In this document: positions 18,811-29,515 of the stretch, in pieces
How the letters are laid out: each line of letters starts with the position of its first letter
Position numbering within the stretch: position 1 is the first letter of the stretch
Assembly (NCBI GenBank): GCA_022508445.1
Contig: JAFLVG010000005.1
Location: forward strand, 1-64,000
DNA: 64,000 nt
Direction: 5' to 3'
Source: Clostridiales bacterium
GTDB lineage: Bacteria > Bacillota > Clostridia > Christensenellales > Pumilibacteraceae
Position numbers and translations under genes: made by a program
Notes under the pieces: generated by a model
What the model was told of the DNA's origin: nothing
What the model saw: only the letters and a program-made list of their open reading frames with translations
The model's database searches: none

Positions 18811-19730
18811 TGAGCGTATCGACAAAGGTATATGCCAATTTGTTGGCAATATGTAGCTCGAAGCGGCTGGACGCGGAGCGCCTCCGCCGCATAGTCGAGG
18901 CAAAAACCGTCGAGGAAGCGTTCAAAATGCTCGGCGATTACGGATATGCCTATACCGCCGGAAGCTCGGTGGATGGGTTTATCGTTGCCGAAACCAACAA
19001 GCTTATCGAGTTCATCGAGAGCGCAAGCCCGTCGGACAAGTTAAAAAACGCACTTCTCGCTCGGTTCAAATACAATAACGCAAAGCTTGCGTATAAGTCG
19101 CGGTTTACGGAAGTGCCGTCGGACGGATATTACGAAGTCGATATCGACTCGCACAAGATAGCGGAAGGCGACTATTCGGATGTCGACAAGTTCATGTCCG
19201 CCGCGCTTGAAGAATTGGACGAGCAAAAAGAAAACCGTCCGCAAGCAATCGACCTCGCGCTTACGCGTGCGATGTACGCGCTCATTCTGTCATGCGGCAT
19301 AATGCCCGTCAAAAAGTATTTCCGCACCGAGATCGACTTGAAGAACATTCTGTCGGCGGCGCGAATGAAGCGGCTCGGAATTTCGGGCGACGAGTTTTTG
19401 AACGGCGGCAGGCTGCCTCGCGACGTACTTTCCGAGGCGGTAAGTTCGGAAAGCTTTGCAGAGAGCTTCGAGGGCACGCGGTACGAAGAGTACGCCGAAA
19501 ACATAGAGCAAAGCGAGTTCAAGGAGCTGTGGCGAAGCGAGCTTGACGCAGACGACTATCTGTTTTTCATGACGGACAAAGAGGTTAAAAACTTCTCGTC
19601 GTACGATCCGTTTTTGAACTACTACACAGAGGCGCTCGTCGAGCTTAAAACAGTCAAGACCGCACTTGTGTGCATAAAGACGGACACGCGCGGCAGTTTT
19701 TACGAACGAATACCCAAGCTGTATAAATAA
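18810..19730 (+). CDS. ntpC: V-type ATPase subunit C (d-type central rotor adaptor)
   Basis: A 306-residue, mostly helical protein that links the rotor ring to the central shaft. The ATG overlaps the ntpE stop (TAATG), which suggests coupled translation. N-terminal KVYANLLAICSSKRLDAE and the central RALTYALI-like pattern (LALTRAMYALIL) fit the family, and the length is slightly below the usual 330-350. Position in the operon makes the call secure. Confidence 0.88.
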   Translation: MSVSTKVYANLLAICSSKRLDAERLRRIVEAKTVEEAFKMLGDYGYAYTAGSSVDGFIVAETNKLIEFIESASPSDKLKNALLARFKYNNAKLAYKSRFTEVPSDGYYEVDIDSHKIAEGDYSDVDKFMSAALEELDEQKENRPQAIDLALTRAMYALILSCGIMPVKKYFRTEIDLKNILSAARMKRLGISGDEFLNGGRLPRDVLSEAVSSESFAESFEGTRYEEYAENIEQSEFKELWRSELDADDYLFFMTDKEVKNFSSYDPFLNYYTEALVELKTVKTALVCIKTDTRGSFYERIPKLYK

Positions 19731-19780
19731 TGTAGTCGGCTAAATCAAAGTAATATAGGTAAAGTAATTAAGGGTAAAAA

Positions 19781-20107
19781 ATGGAAAAAATCGGCAAGAT
19801 TGCGGTGATAGGCGACAGCGAGAGCGCAACGGCGTTTCTCGCGATAGGCGCGGCGGTGTACAAGGTGGACGACGAGTACAAGGCGGCGGACGTTTTGCGT
19901 GAGATATCGAAGACGGACGAGTACGCAGTAATTCTCGTCACCGAAAACTACGCCGCGAAAATGGAGCCGCTCATGCAAAAATTGAAGGCGCGCCCCTATC
20001 CCGCGGTGCTTTCCATACCGGGATCTACCGGCTCAAACGGATTCGGCATGGCAGGCGTAAAGAAGGACGTCGAAAAGGCCGTCGGAGTTGACATATTGTT
20101 CAATTAG
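19781..20107 (+). CDS. ntpG: V-type ATPase subunit F
   Basis: A 108-residue Rossmann-like protein that sits in the central stalk and regulates the head. KIAVIGDSESATAFLAIGA at the N-terminus (phosphate-loop-like turn) and PAVLSIPGSTGSNGFG near the C-terminus are both family hallmarks. It lies directly before the catalytic subunit, 26 bases upstream. Confidence 0.93.
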   Translation: MEKIGKIAVIGDSESATAFLAIGAAVYKVDDEYKAADVLREISKTDEYAVILVTENYAAKMEPLMQKLKARPYPAVLSIPGSTGSNGFGMAGVKKDVEKAVGVDILFN

Positions 20108-20133
20108 AAATCACAATCGTTTAAGGAGCGATT

Positions 20134-21891
20134 ATGGGCAAGATAATTAAAATAAGCGGACCGCTGATAGTTGCGGACGGCATGCAGGACGTCAAGATGT
20201 ACGACGTTGTGCGCGTGTCCGATAAAGGACTTATCGGCGAGGTAATAGAGTTGCGCGGCGACCGCGCGTCGGTACAGGTATACGAGGAAACGAGCATGCT
20301 CGGCACGGGCGAGCCGGTCACGACGACCGAGCAACCTCTTTCGGTTGAGCTCGGCCCCGGACTTATCGGCAGTATTTACGACGGTATACAGCGTCCGCTC
20401 GAAAGCCTTATGGCGCTGTCGGGTGATAGAATCGACCGCGGCGTAAGCTCGCCTGCGCTCGATCACAAAAAGAAATGGACGTTTACGCCCACGCTCAAAA
20501 AGGGCGACGAGGTCACTGCCGGCGACGTTATCGGCACTGTGCAGGAAAACGAGGTCATCACCCATAGGATAATGATCCCTTACGGCGTCAGCGGAAAGAT
20601 CGAAAAAATTTCGAGCGGAAGTTTCACGGTGGACGACACGGTTGCGGTAGTAGCGAACGGAAAGACAAAGCACAATGTGTGTATGCTCCAACGCTGGCCG
20701 GTAAGACGCGGCAGACCGTATGCCGAAAAACTTCCGCCGAACGAGCCGCTCATCACAGGTCAGCGCGTAGTGGACACGTTGTTCCCGATAGCGCGCGGCG
20801 GCGTGGCGGCGGTACCCGGACCGTTCGGATCGGGTAAAACCGTTTTGCAGCACGCCTTGGCGAAATGGTCGGACGCCGACATAATCGTATACGTCGGTTG
20901 CGGTGAGCGCGGAAACGAGATGACAGACGTTCTCAACGAGTTCCCCGAGCTTATCGATCCCAAGACAGGCCAGCCGCTAATGAAGCGCACGGTGCTTATC
21001 GCAAACACTTCGGACATGCCGGTCGCGGCACGTGAAGCGAGTATATACACCGGCATAACGATTGCCGAATACTACCGCGACATGGGGTATTCTGTCGCTA
21101 TAATGGCGGACTCGACGTCGCGCTGGGCGGAGGCTCTTCGCGAAATGAGCGGCAGACTTCAAGAAATGCCCGGCGAAGAAGGATACCCTGCGTATCTGTC
21201 GAGCAGGCTTGCGGAGTTCTACGAGCGCGCAGGCATGGTCAAGCTACTCGGCTCGACCGAGCGTACAGGCTCGGTAACGGCGATCGGCGCGGTTTCGCCT
21301 CCCGGAGGAGATATGTCCGAGCCGGTCAGCCAAGCGACCTTGCGCATAGTCAAGGTGTATTGGGGGCTTTCGAGCGCACTCGCGTACAAGCGGCATTTCC
21401 CCGCGATAGATTGGCTTGTCAGCTATTCATTGTACAGCGACAGGCTCGCCGATTGGTTCACGCGCAACGTGGACGCACAGTTCAATGCGTACCGCACGGA
21501 AATAAGCAAAATCTTGCAGGAGGAGGCGCGGCTAGACGAAATCGTTAGGCTTGTCGGTATGGACGCGCTTTCGCCGCGCGACAGGCTAACTATGGAAGCG
21601 GCAAAATCTGTGCGCGAGGACTATCTGCACCAAAACTCCTTCCACGAGGTTGACACGTACACGTCGCTCAAAAAGCAGTTCCGGATGTTGAAGCTCATTG
21701 TCGATTATTACTATCAGTCAATGCGTGCGCTCGACCGCGGAGTGAGTATCGACTCGGTACTCGAATTGCCGATAAGAGAGCAGATAGGCAGAGCGAAGTA
21801 CGTCAAAGAGGAAGATATATCCAAGCTTGACGAAATTCACGACAATATGACCAAACAGATTGCGGAGCTCAAACACGACAGTGATTTTTAA
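20134..21891 (+). CDS. ntpA: V-type ATPase catalytic subunit A
   Basis: A 585-residue nucleotide-binding subunit. Walker [10 protein letters not shown] lies at about 229-237, the Glu-containing GERGNEM follows, and [17 protein letters not shown] carries Walker B and the ring-contact region. The non-homologous insert distinguishing A from B is present at about 120-190. Start ATG with AAGGAGCG eight bases upstream. Length typical. Confidence 0.98.
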   Translation: MGKIIKISGPLIVADGMQDVKMYDVVRVSDKGLIGEVIELRGDRASVQVYEETSMLGTGEPVTTTEQPLSVELGPGLIGSIYDGIQRPLESLMALSGDRIDRGVSSPALDHKKKWTFTPTLKKGDEVTAGDVIGTVQENEVITHRIMIPYGVSGKIEKISSGSFTVDDTVAVVANGKTKHNVCMLQRWPVRRGRPYAEKLPPNEPLITGQRVVDTLFPIARGGVAAVPGPFGSGKTVLQHALAKWSDADIIVYVGCGERGNEMTDVLNEFPELIDPKTGQPLMKRTVLIANTSDMPVAAREASIYTGITIAEYYRDMGYSVAIMADSTSRWAEALREMSGRLQEMPGEEGYPAYLSSRLAEFYERAGMVKLLGSTERTGSVTAIGAVSPPGGDMSEPVSQATLRIVKVYWGLSSALAYKRHFPAIDWLVSYSLYSDRLADWFTRNVDAQFNAYRTEISKILQEEARLDEIVRLVGMDALSPRDRLTMEAAKSVREDYLHQNSFHEVDTYTSLKKQFRMLKLIVDYYYQSMRALDRGVSIDSVLELPIREQIGRAKYVKEEDISKLDEIHDNMTKQIAELKHDSDF

Positions 21892-21937
21892 TCACCGACA
21901 TAGAGCAAACAGCCCAATACGGAGGTTGCGGTAAATA

Positions 21938-23317
21938 ATGCGTAAAGAATATAAAACCATAAAAGAGGTAGTAGGTCCGCTCATGCTCGTCGAGCAGGTG
22001 GAAGGCGTAAAGTACAACGAGCTTGTGCGCATAACGCAAAGCGGCGACGGCGAAGCTCGGCTCGGAAGAGTGTTGGAAGTGGACGGAGATAAAGCGCTCG
22101 TTCAGCTTTTTGCACCCAGCCGCGGTCTTAAAATATCGGACGCGAAAGCGTCGTTTACGGGCAGGGCAATCGAGGTCAAGGTTTCGCACGATATGCTCGG
22201 CAGAGTGTTCGACGGCATGGGCAATCCCATAGACGGCGGCGCGGAGATTTTGCCCGAAAAAAGCCTCGACGTCAATGGCAGTCCGCTCAATCCTGTCGCG
22301 CGCGACTATCCCAACGAGTTCATTCAAACGGGCGTAAGCGCAATCGACGGACTCAACACGCTCGTTCGCGGACAGAAGCTTCCCGTGTTTTCGGCGTCAG
22401 GACTTCCGCATGCCGACCTTGCGGCGCAGATAGCGCGCCAAGCGCAGGTTAAAAACACCGACGACAAGTTCGCAGTCGTTTTCGCGGCAATGGGTATAAC
22501 CTATGAGGAGAGCGAGTTCTTTATCAATGATTTCAGAAGAACGGGTGCAATCGACAGAACGGTCATGTTCCTCAACCTTGCAAACGACCCGGCTGTCGAA
22601 CGTATCAACACCCCGAGAATGGCAATGACTGCTGCGGAATATCTTGCGTTCGATTGCGGCATGCACGTTCTCGTCATCATGACGGATATAACAAACTATG
22701 CCGAGGCGCTTCGCGAGATTTCGGCGGCTCGGCGCGAGGTGCCGGGACGTCGCGGATATCCCGGTTACTTGTACACCGACCTTGCGACTATTTACGAGCG
22801 CGCAGGCAGAATAAGGGGCAAGGCAGGCTCTATAACGCTAATTCCCATTCTCACCATGCCGGAGGACGACAAGACGCACCCCATACCCGACCTTACGGGT
22901 TACATCACCGAGGGACAGATCATACTCTCGCGCGAGCTGTACAAAAAGGGCATGAATCCGCCCATCGACGTTTTGCCGTCGCTTTCACGTCTTAAAGACA
23001 AGGGCATAGGCAAGGGAAAGACGAGAAAGGACCACGCCGACACGATGAACCAGCTTTTCTCGGCTTATGCAAGGGGCAAGGACGCAAAGGAGCTCGGCGC
23101 GATACTCGGCGACGCCGCTCTTTCCGAAATCGACAAGCTGTACGCAAAGTTTGCCGAGGAATTTGAAAAGAAGTATATCAATCAGGGCTTCAACGCCAAT
23201 CGCAGCATAGAAGAGACGCTCGATATCGGTTGGGAGCTGCTCAAAATTTTGCCGCGCTCCGAGCTTAAACGCATACGCGACGAATATATCGACGAATTTC
23301 TCAAAGTCGACGAGTAA
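21938..23317 (+). CDS. ntpB: V-type ATPase subunit B
   Basis: A 459-residue non-catalytic partner of subunit A. It has no classical P-loop, as expected. [16 protein letters not shown] at the start, [19 protein letters not shown] (about 315-333) and [18 protein letters not shown] are conserved. CGGAGG gives the start. It stops two bases before subunit D. Confidence 0.98.
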   Translation: MRKEYKTIKEVVGPLMLVEQVEGVKYNELVRITQSGDGEARLGRVLEVDGDKALVQLFAPSRGLKISDAKASFTGRAIEVKVSHDMLGRVFDGMGNPIDGGAEILPEKSLDVNGSPLNPVARDYPNEFIQTGVSAIDGLNTLVRGQKLPVFSASGLPHADLAAQIARQAQVKNTDDKFAVVFAAMGITYEESEFFINDFRRTGAIDRTVMFLNLANDPAVERINTPRMAMTAAEYLAFDCGMHVLVIMTDITNYAEALREISAARREVPGRRGYPGYLYTDLATIYERAGRIRGKAGSITLIPILTMPEDDKTHPIPDLTGYITEGQIILSRELYKKGMNPPIDVLPSLSRLKDKGIGKGKTRKDHADTMNQLFSAYARGKDAKELGAILGDAALSEIDKLYAKFAEEFEKKYINQGFNANRSIEETLDIGWELLKILPRSELKRIRDEYIDEFLKVDE

Positions 23318-23319
23318 TC

Positions 23320-23934
23320 ATGGCAAGACTTAACGTAAATCCTACGCGCATGGAGCTTCGCAGGCTCAAAGACAGACTTAAAACCGCCGAGCGCGGTCAT
23401 AAGCTGCTCAAAGACAAGTCGGACGAAATGGTTCGACAGTTTTTGGTGCTCATAAAAGAGAACAAGCGCCTGCGCGAGGAGATTGAAGGCGAGATTGCGG
23501 AAGCGTTAAAAGCGTTTGCGCTGTCCAGCGGCGCGCCGCTCGACGTAGTCCAAGCGATTTCGCTTCCCACGCTCACTGCGTCGGTCACGGTCGGAACAAA
23601 GAACGTCATGGGCGTGGACGTGCCGTACATGCAAACAAAGCGCGTCGGGGAAGTGCGACTGCCTTACGCGCTGTGCTCGGCGCCTGCGGAGCTCGACGAC
23701 GCAGTGCTCAAATTGACCGCGCTTGCAGACAAGCTGTTGCACCTTGCCGAGGTCGAAAAAACGTGCAACATGCTCGCCGACGAGATAGAAAAGAACCGCC
23801 GCAGAGTCAACGCGCTCGAATACGTCATGATTCCTCAATTGCAGGAAACGATAAAGTACATCATGATGAAACTCGACGAGAACGAGCGCGCTTCCATCGT
23901 AAGACTGATGAAAATCAAAGAGCTTGAACAATAA
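23320..23934 (+). CDS. ntpD: V-type ATPase subunit D (central shaft)
   Basis: A 204-residue protein of two long helices forming the rotor shaft. NVNPTRMELRRLKDRLKTA at the N-terminus and RRVNALEYVMIPQLQETIKY near the C-terminus are the standard conserved ends. It is the last ATPase gene and is followed by a terminator 40 bases on. Confidence 0.97.
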   Translation: MARLNVNPTRMELRRLKDRLKTAERGHKLLKDKSDEMVRQFLVLIKENKRLREEIEGEIAEALKAFALSSGAPLDVVQAISLPTLTASVTVGTKNVMGVDVPYMQTKRVGEVRLPYALCSAPAELDDAVLKLTALADKLLHLAEVEKTCNMLADEIEKNRRRVNALEYVMIPQLQETIKYIMMKLDENERASIVRLMKIKELEQ

Positions 23935-23972
23935 CATTCGACCGATAACAAGAAGATCGATAAACCGATACC

Positions 23973-24007
23973 AAAAAAACCGCAATCATATTTTGCGGTT
24001 TTTTTTC
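23973..24007 (+). terminator. Terminator of the V-ATPase operon
   Basis: AAAAAACCGCAA, loop, TTGCGGTTTTTTTT: a seven-bp stem with a strong T-tract. Confidence 0.92.
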
Positions 24008-24019
24008 ATAATATACCGT

Positions 24020-24661
24020 ATGAAAAAATTATGCGCGGTATTTGCGGCAATCATGACTGCCGCAACGGTATGGCTGTTATTCGCGTGCGGCACGGACAGC
24101 ATGCAGAATGTGAGCGAGAGAAGGAGCGGATATTTTACCTCGTCCGACGGAGTACTCACCGTGACGGCGGTATCGGGCGTGCGCGAACATCCTTACAATA
24201 TCGACGGCAAGGTAGGCGATCTCAAACCTTATACACTTATAACGGTCGTGCCCGAAAAGTTCGATATCGACGCGGTGTACACGTATTCGGCAACCGTAGG
24301 CAAGTCGGTATACGGCGGCTCGCTTACAGTTCATCCGTTTGCCGCGAGCTTTTCCGCCGAGTTCGAATGCGAAGCGACGAGCGAGTTCACGGTCACAATA
24401 TCGTGCGGTGATTTCAAAGCCGACTATCAATTGAAATCGCTTGTCACGAGCGAAATGTTCGGATACGACCGCGCTATCGAGGCGGCAAAAAACGAGTTCA
24501 AAAAAATTAGCGGCAAGTACGAGATAAGAGTACGCATAATAAAAAATCCGTTGGGCGACGACGGCGTGTGCTGGCATGTCGCGTTCTATACGGGAAGTTC
24601 GGAGTACGGAGTGCTGCTCGATCCGGTGTCCGCAAAGGTGCTTGCCAAAAAGAGCGTTTGA
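24020..24661 (+). CDS. Lipoprotein with PepSY-like C-terminal part
   Basis: The track ORF starts 32 residues too early; the real start is the ATG at 24020, giving 213 residues with MKKLCAVFAA, a hydrophobic core and the lipobox LFAC (Cys about 23), so it is exported and lipid-anchored. The C-terminal segment WHVAFYTGSSEYGVLLDPVS resembles a PepSY strand pattern, but I am not sure. CATAAT at 24007-24012 lies seven bases before the ATG and could be a -10 box of a leaderless transcript, though no matching -35 is seen. Its 3' end overlaps the convergent XRE gene. Function unknown. Confidence 0.7.
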   Translation: MKKLCAVFAAIMTAATVWLLFACGTDSMQNVSERRSGYFTSSDGVLTVTAVSGVREHPYNIDGKVGDLKPYTLITVVPEKFDIDAVYTYSATVGKSVYGGSLTVHPFAASFSAEFECEATSEFTVTISCGDFKADYQLKSLVTSEMFGYDRAIEAAKNEFKKISGKYEIRVRIIKNPLGDDGVCWHVAFYTGSSEYGVLLDPVSAKVLAKKSV

Positions 24662-24881
24662 TCAGCGGCGGCGCACTCGCTTTATATTTCCGTGCGCCCA
24701 ACAAAAAATCTGCGGAAACCGAAAAGAAATCTGCGAGTATCACGATATAGCTTGCTTTGGGCTCGTTCACATTGCGCTCCCAATAATCGATAGCCTTTTG
24801 ACTTACGCCTATGTGTTTAGCAAGCGCTTGCTGTGAAAGCCCGCGCTCCATTCTCAATTCCTTTATTCTGAATCCGATCAT
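24507..24881 (-). CDS. XRE-family transcriptional regulator
   Basis: The N-terminal 65 residues form a clear helix-turn-helix of the Cro/C1 type: IKELRMERGLSQQALAKHIG, then VSQKAIDYWERNVNEPK and ILADFFSVSADFLLG. The remaining 58 residues (from about 67) are Arg-, Ala- and Thr-rich, look unlike a folded domain, and are antisense to the last 155 bases of the lipoprotein gene. The gene may be a short repressor whose normal stop was lost. Upstream lies a strong promoter whose spacer is a perfect palindrome, a likely autoregulatory operator. No target genes are obvious beyond itself. Confidence 0.82.
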   Translation of the reverse strand: MIGFRIKELRMERGLSQQALAKHIGVSQKAIDYWERNVNEPKASYIVILADFFSVSADFLLGARKYKASAPPLIKRSFWQAPLRTPDRAALRTPNFPYRTRHASTRRRRPTDFLLCVLLSRTCR

Positions 24882-24900
24882 AGTATTATTTTAGAAAAAA

Positions 24901-24940
24901 ACTTCTTGTAATATTATATAAGAAGTTTACTTCTTGTAAA
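24901..24940 (-). promoter_or_regulatory. Promoter and palindromic operator of the XRE gene
   Basis: On the minus strand TTTACA, a 16-base spacer and TATAAT (24913-24940). The spacer holds the perfect 14-bp palindrome AGAAGTAAACTTCT (24921-24934). A further ACTTCTTGTA at 24901 repeats one arm with its flank (also at 24929-24938). A repressor bound here would block RNA polymerase. Confidence 0.75.
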
Positions 24941-25027
24941 GCGGCCGCGATCGATATGGACGCGTTCGCAATACGGAAGCGAACTTTTCGGCGCGAGGGA
25001 ACTCGGGCTTATCATTTCCTCATTACA

Positions 25028-25062
25028 GAGAGAAGTCGCATGAAAAATTGCGGCTTCTCTCA
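25028..25062. repeat. Inverted repeat in the xre upstream intergenic region
   Basis: GAGAGAAGTCGCA, loop, TGCGGCTTCTCTC: a 13-bp stem with one mismatch and no T-tract. The interval 24941-25180 around it holds no gene that I can support; the ORF 24956-25174 runs through the hairpin and lacks any signal. Confidence 0.5.
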
Positions 25063-25180
25063 TTCCGGGAGTGAACTTGCCTGTTTGAAACGGAAAGTTT
25101 TTTACGATGGCAAATTAGACATAATACCACAAGCTTTGCCTTGGATTGCAATACCGAATTTATTTTATCCGTAAAAACGC

Positions 25181-25209
25181 TTGTGTGTAAATAAATTTTG
25201 TGCTATAAT
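25181..25209 (+). promoter_or_regulatory. Promoter of the 481-aa membrane protein and guaB
   Basis: TTGTGT, 17 bases, TATAAT. The -10 ends eight bases before the ATG at 25218, implying a leaderless mRNA. Confidence 0.65.
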
Positions 25210-25217
25210 ACTCGTTA

Positions 25218-28131
<2,914 letters not shown>

Positions 28132-28320
28132 AACATATGCACAACTTCGTGCGCTAATCTTGCTATAAATTTTCGCGTTGCGTGCATCTGTATGCCGCGG
28201 ACGTGGCTCTTACAATCACAACACGCATCCTTCGTACCACAAAAATTTCTTACGCAATCTTGGCGGTCACTTATGCGATGTACCGATAACGGTAATTCCG
28301 TTGTTTAAAGGAGAAAAAAC
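28132..28320 (+). other. Intergenic region between guaB and gpsA
   Basis: 189 bases without a gene. It contains TATAAA at about 28164, a possible weak -10, and the AAAGGAGAAAAAAC ribosome site of gpsA. No terminator or clear hairpin is seen. The short ORF 28178-28489 crosses into gpsA and is not credible. Confidence 0.4.
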
Positions 28321-29331
28321 GTGTCCCTCAACTATTCTATTCCAATGGACTACACCCGTCAAAAAATCAAGGTCACAGTCGTCGGTTGCGGCAGGTGGGG
28401 GTCGTTTTTGGCGTGGTATGCCAATCAACTCGGGCATAAAGTCACAGTGTACGGCAAGTCGGGCGAAATCAGCTACGAGCAGCTCGTGATGACGCATAAA
28501 AACGAGTATGTCACATTACCCAAATCCGTCGATATAACAAATGATCTTGTCCGTTCAATCAAAAGCGCCGACGTAGTGCTTGTCAGCGTACCTTCGCAGG
28601 TTTTTCGCGATGTCATGGGCGATATTCGCGGAAGTTGCGACATGACGGGTAAGTATCTCGTAACATGCATGAAAGGCATTGAGATAAGTACCGGAAAAAG
28701 GTTGAGCGAGGTTGCTATCGAATTCGGGCTTGAAAAATGGCAAATAGCTGTATGGGCAGGCCCCGGGCATGTGCAAGAATTTACCGTCGGCAATCCCAAC
28801 TGCATGCTTATCGACGGTTACGAACGCTCGACAATCGATCGAATTGTGGAGTTTTTCAAAAGTCCGCTCATAAGATTTTATTACGGCAGCGACGTAATAG
28901 GCACGGAGATAGGCGCGGCGGCGAAGAACGTGATGGGCATTGTCGCAGGCGTGCTCGACGGCATGAACCTCACCACGCTCAAAGGCGCGCTCATGGCACG
29001 TGGAAGCCGAGAGGTGGCGCGACTTATAGAGAAGCTCGGCGGCAATCCGCTTTCGGCATACGGACTTTGCCACATCGGTGACTACGAAACAACGCTGTTT
29101 TCACAGCACAGCCACAACAGAATGTGGGGAGAGAATTACGCAAGAGGTAAAAAGTACGACAAACTCGCCGAAGGTGTGCATACGGCTCGGGCGATGTCAT
29201 TGCTTGCGGATAAGCACAATGTCGATATGCCGATAACGTCTGCGGTAAATACGATGATACTCGACAAGATTCCGCCGAGAACGGTCATGGAGCAGTTGTT
29301 CGACCGCGCTCTTAAAGAAGACTTGGTGTAA
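28321..29331 (+). CDS. gpsA: Glycerol-3-phosphate dehydrogenase (NAD(P)+)
   Basis: Reduces dihydroxyacetone phosphate to sn-glycerol 3-phosphate for phospholipid synthesis. The start is GTG, eight bases after AAAGGAG. The nucleotide-binding loop is VVGCGRWGSFLAWY (about 20-33), close to the standard GxGxxG. VWAGPGHVQEF and AAAKNVMGIVAGVLDGM (catalytic Lys) follow at about 143 and 200. Length 336 is normal. Ends ahead of a terminator. Confidence 0.93.
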   Translation: MSLNYSIPMDYTRQKIKVTVVGCGRWGSFLAWYANQLGHKVTVYGKSGEISYEQLVMTHKNEYVTLPKSVDITNDLVRSIKSADVVLVSVPSQVFRDVMGDIRGSCDMTGKYLVTCMKGIEISTGKRLSEVAIEFGLEKWQIAVWAGPGHVQEFTVGNPNCMLIDGYERSTIDRIVEFFKSPLIRFYYGSDVIGTEIGAAAKNVMGIVAGVLDGMNLTTLKGALMARGSREVARLIEKLGGNPLSAYGLCHIGDYETTLFSQHSHNRMWGENYARGKKYDKLAEGVHTARAMSLLADKHNVDMPITSAVNTMILDKIPPRTVMEQLFDRALKEDLV

Positions 29332-29357
29332 TAGGTTAAGATTGAGTAAATGCAATA

Positions 29358-29392
29358 GCCGTCGGCAAACAGCCGGCGGTTTTTTGTGTTTT
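29358..29392 (+). terminator. Terminator after gpsA
   Basis: GCCGTCGGC, loop, GCCGGCGGTTTTTTG: a nine-bp stem with G-U pairs and a T-tract. Confidence 0.85.
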
Positions 29393-29429
29393 TATTGCAA
29401 TAAACATCGAATTTTTTCATATATAACTA

Positions 29430-29458
29430 TTGACAGCAAAATCGGTTAGTGCTATAAT
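29430..29458 (+). promoter_or_regulatory. Consensus promoter of the 969-aa lipoprotein
   Basis: TTGACA, 17 bases, TATAAT, 57 bases before the ATG, with AGAGAGGGAAG as ribosome site. Confidence 0.9.
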
Positions 29459-29515
29459 TACTGTATACATCCGGGGTTATGCTCTGCTGATTAAAAATTA
29501 AAGAGAGGGAAGTGT

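Noticed and set aside
24956-25174. 72-aa ORF between xre and the 481-aa gene
   Set aside because: Runs through an inverted repeat and lacks promoter, ribosome site and plausible composition.
28178-28489. 103-aa ORF before gpsA
   Set aside because: Overlaps gpsA out of frame and has no start signal.
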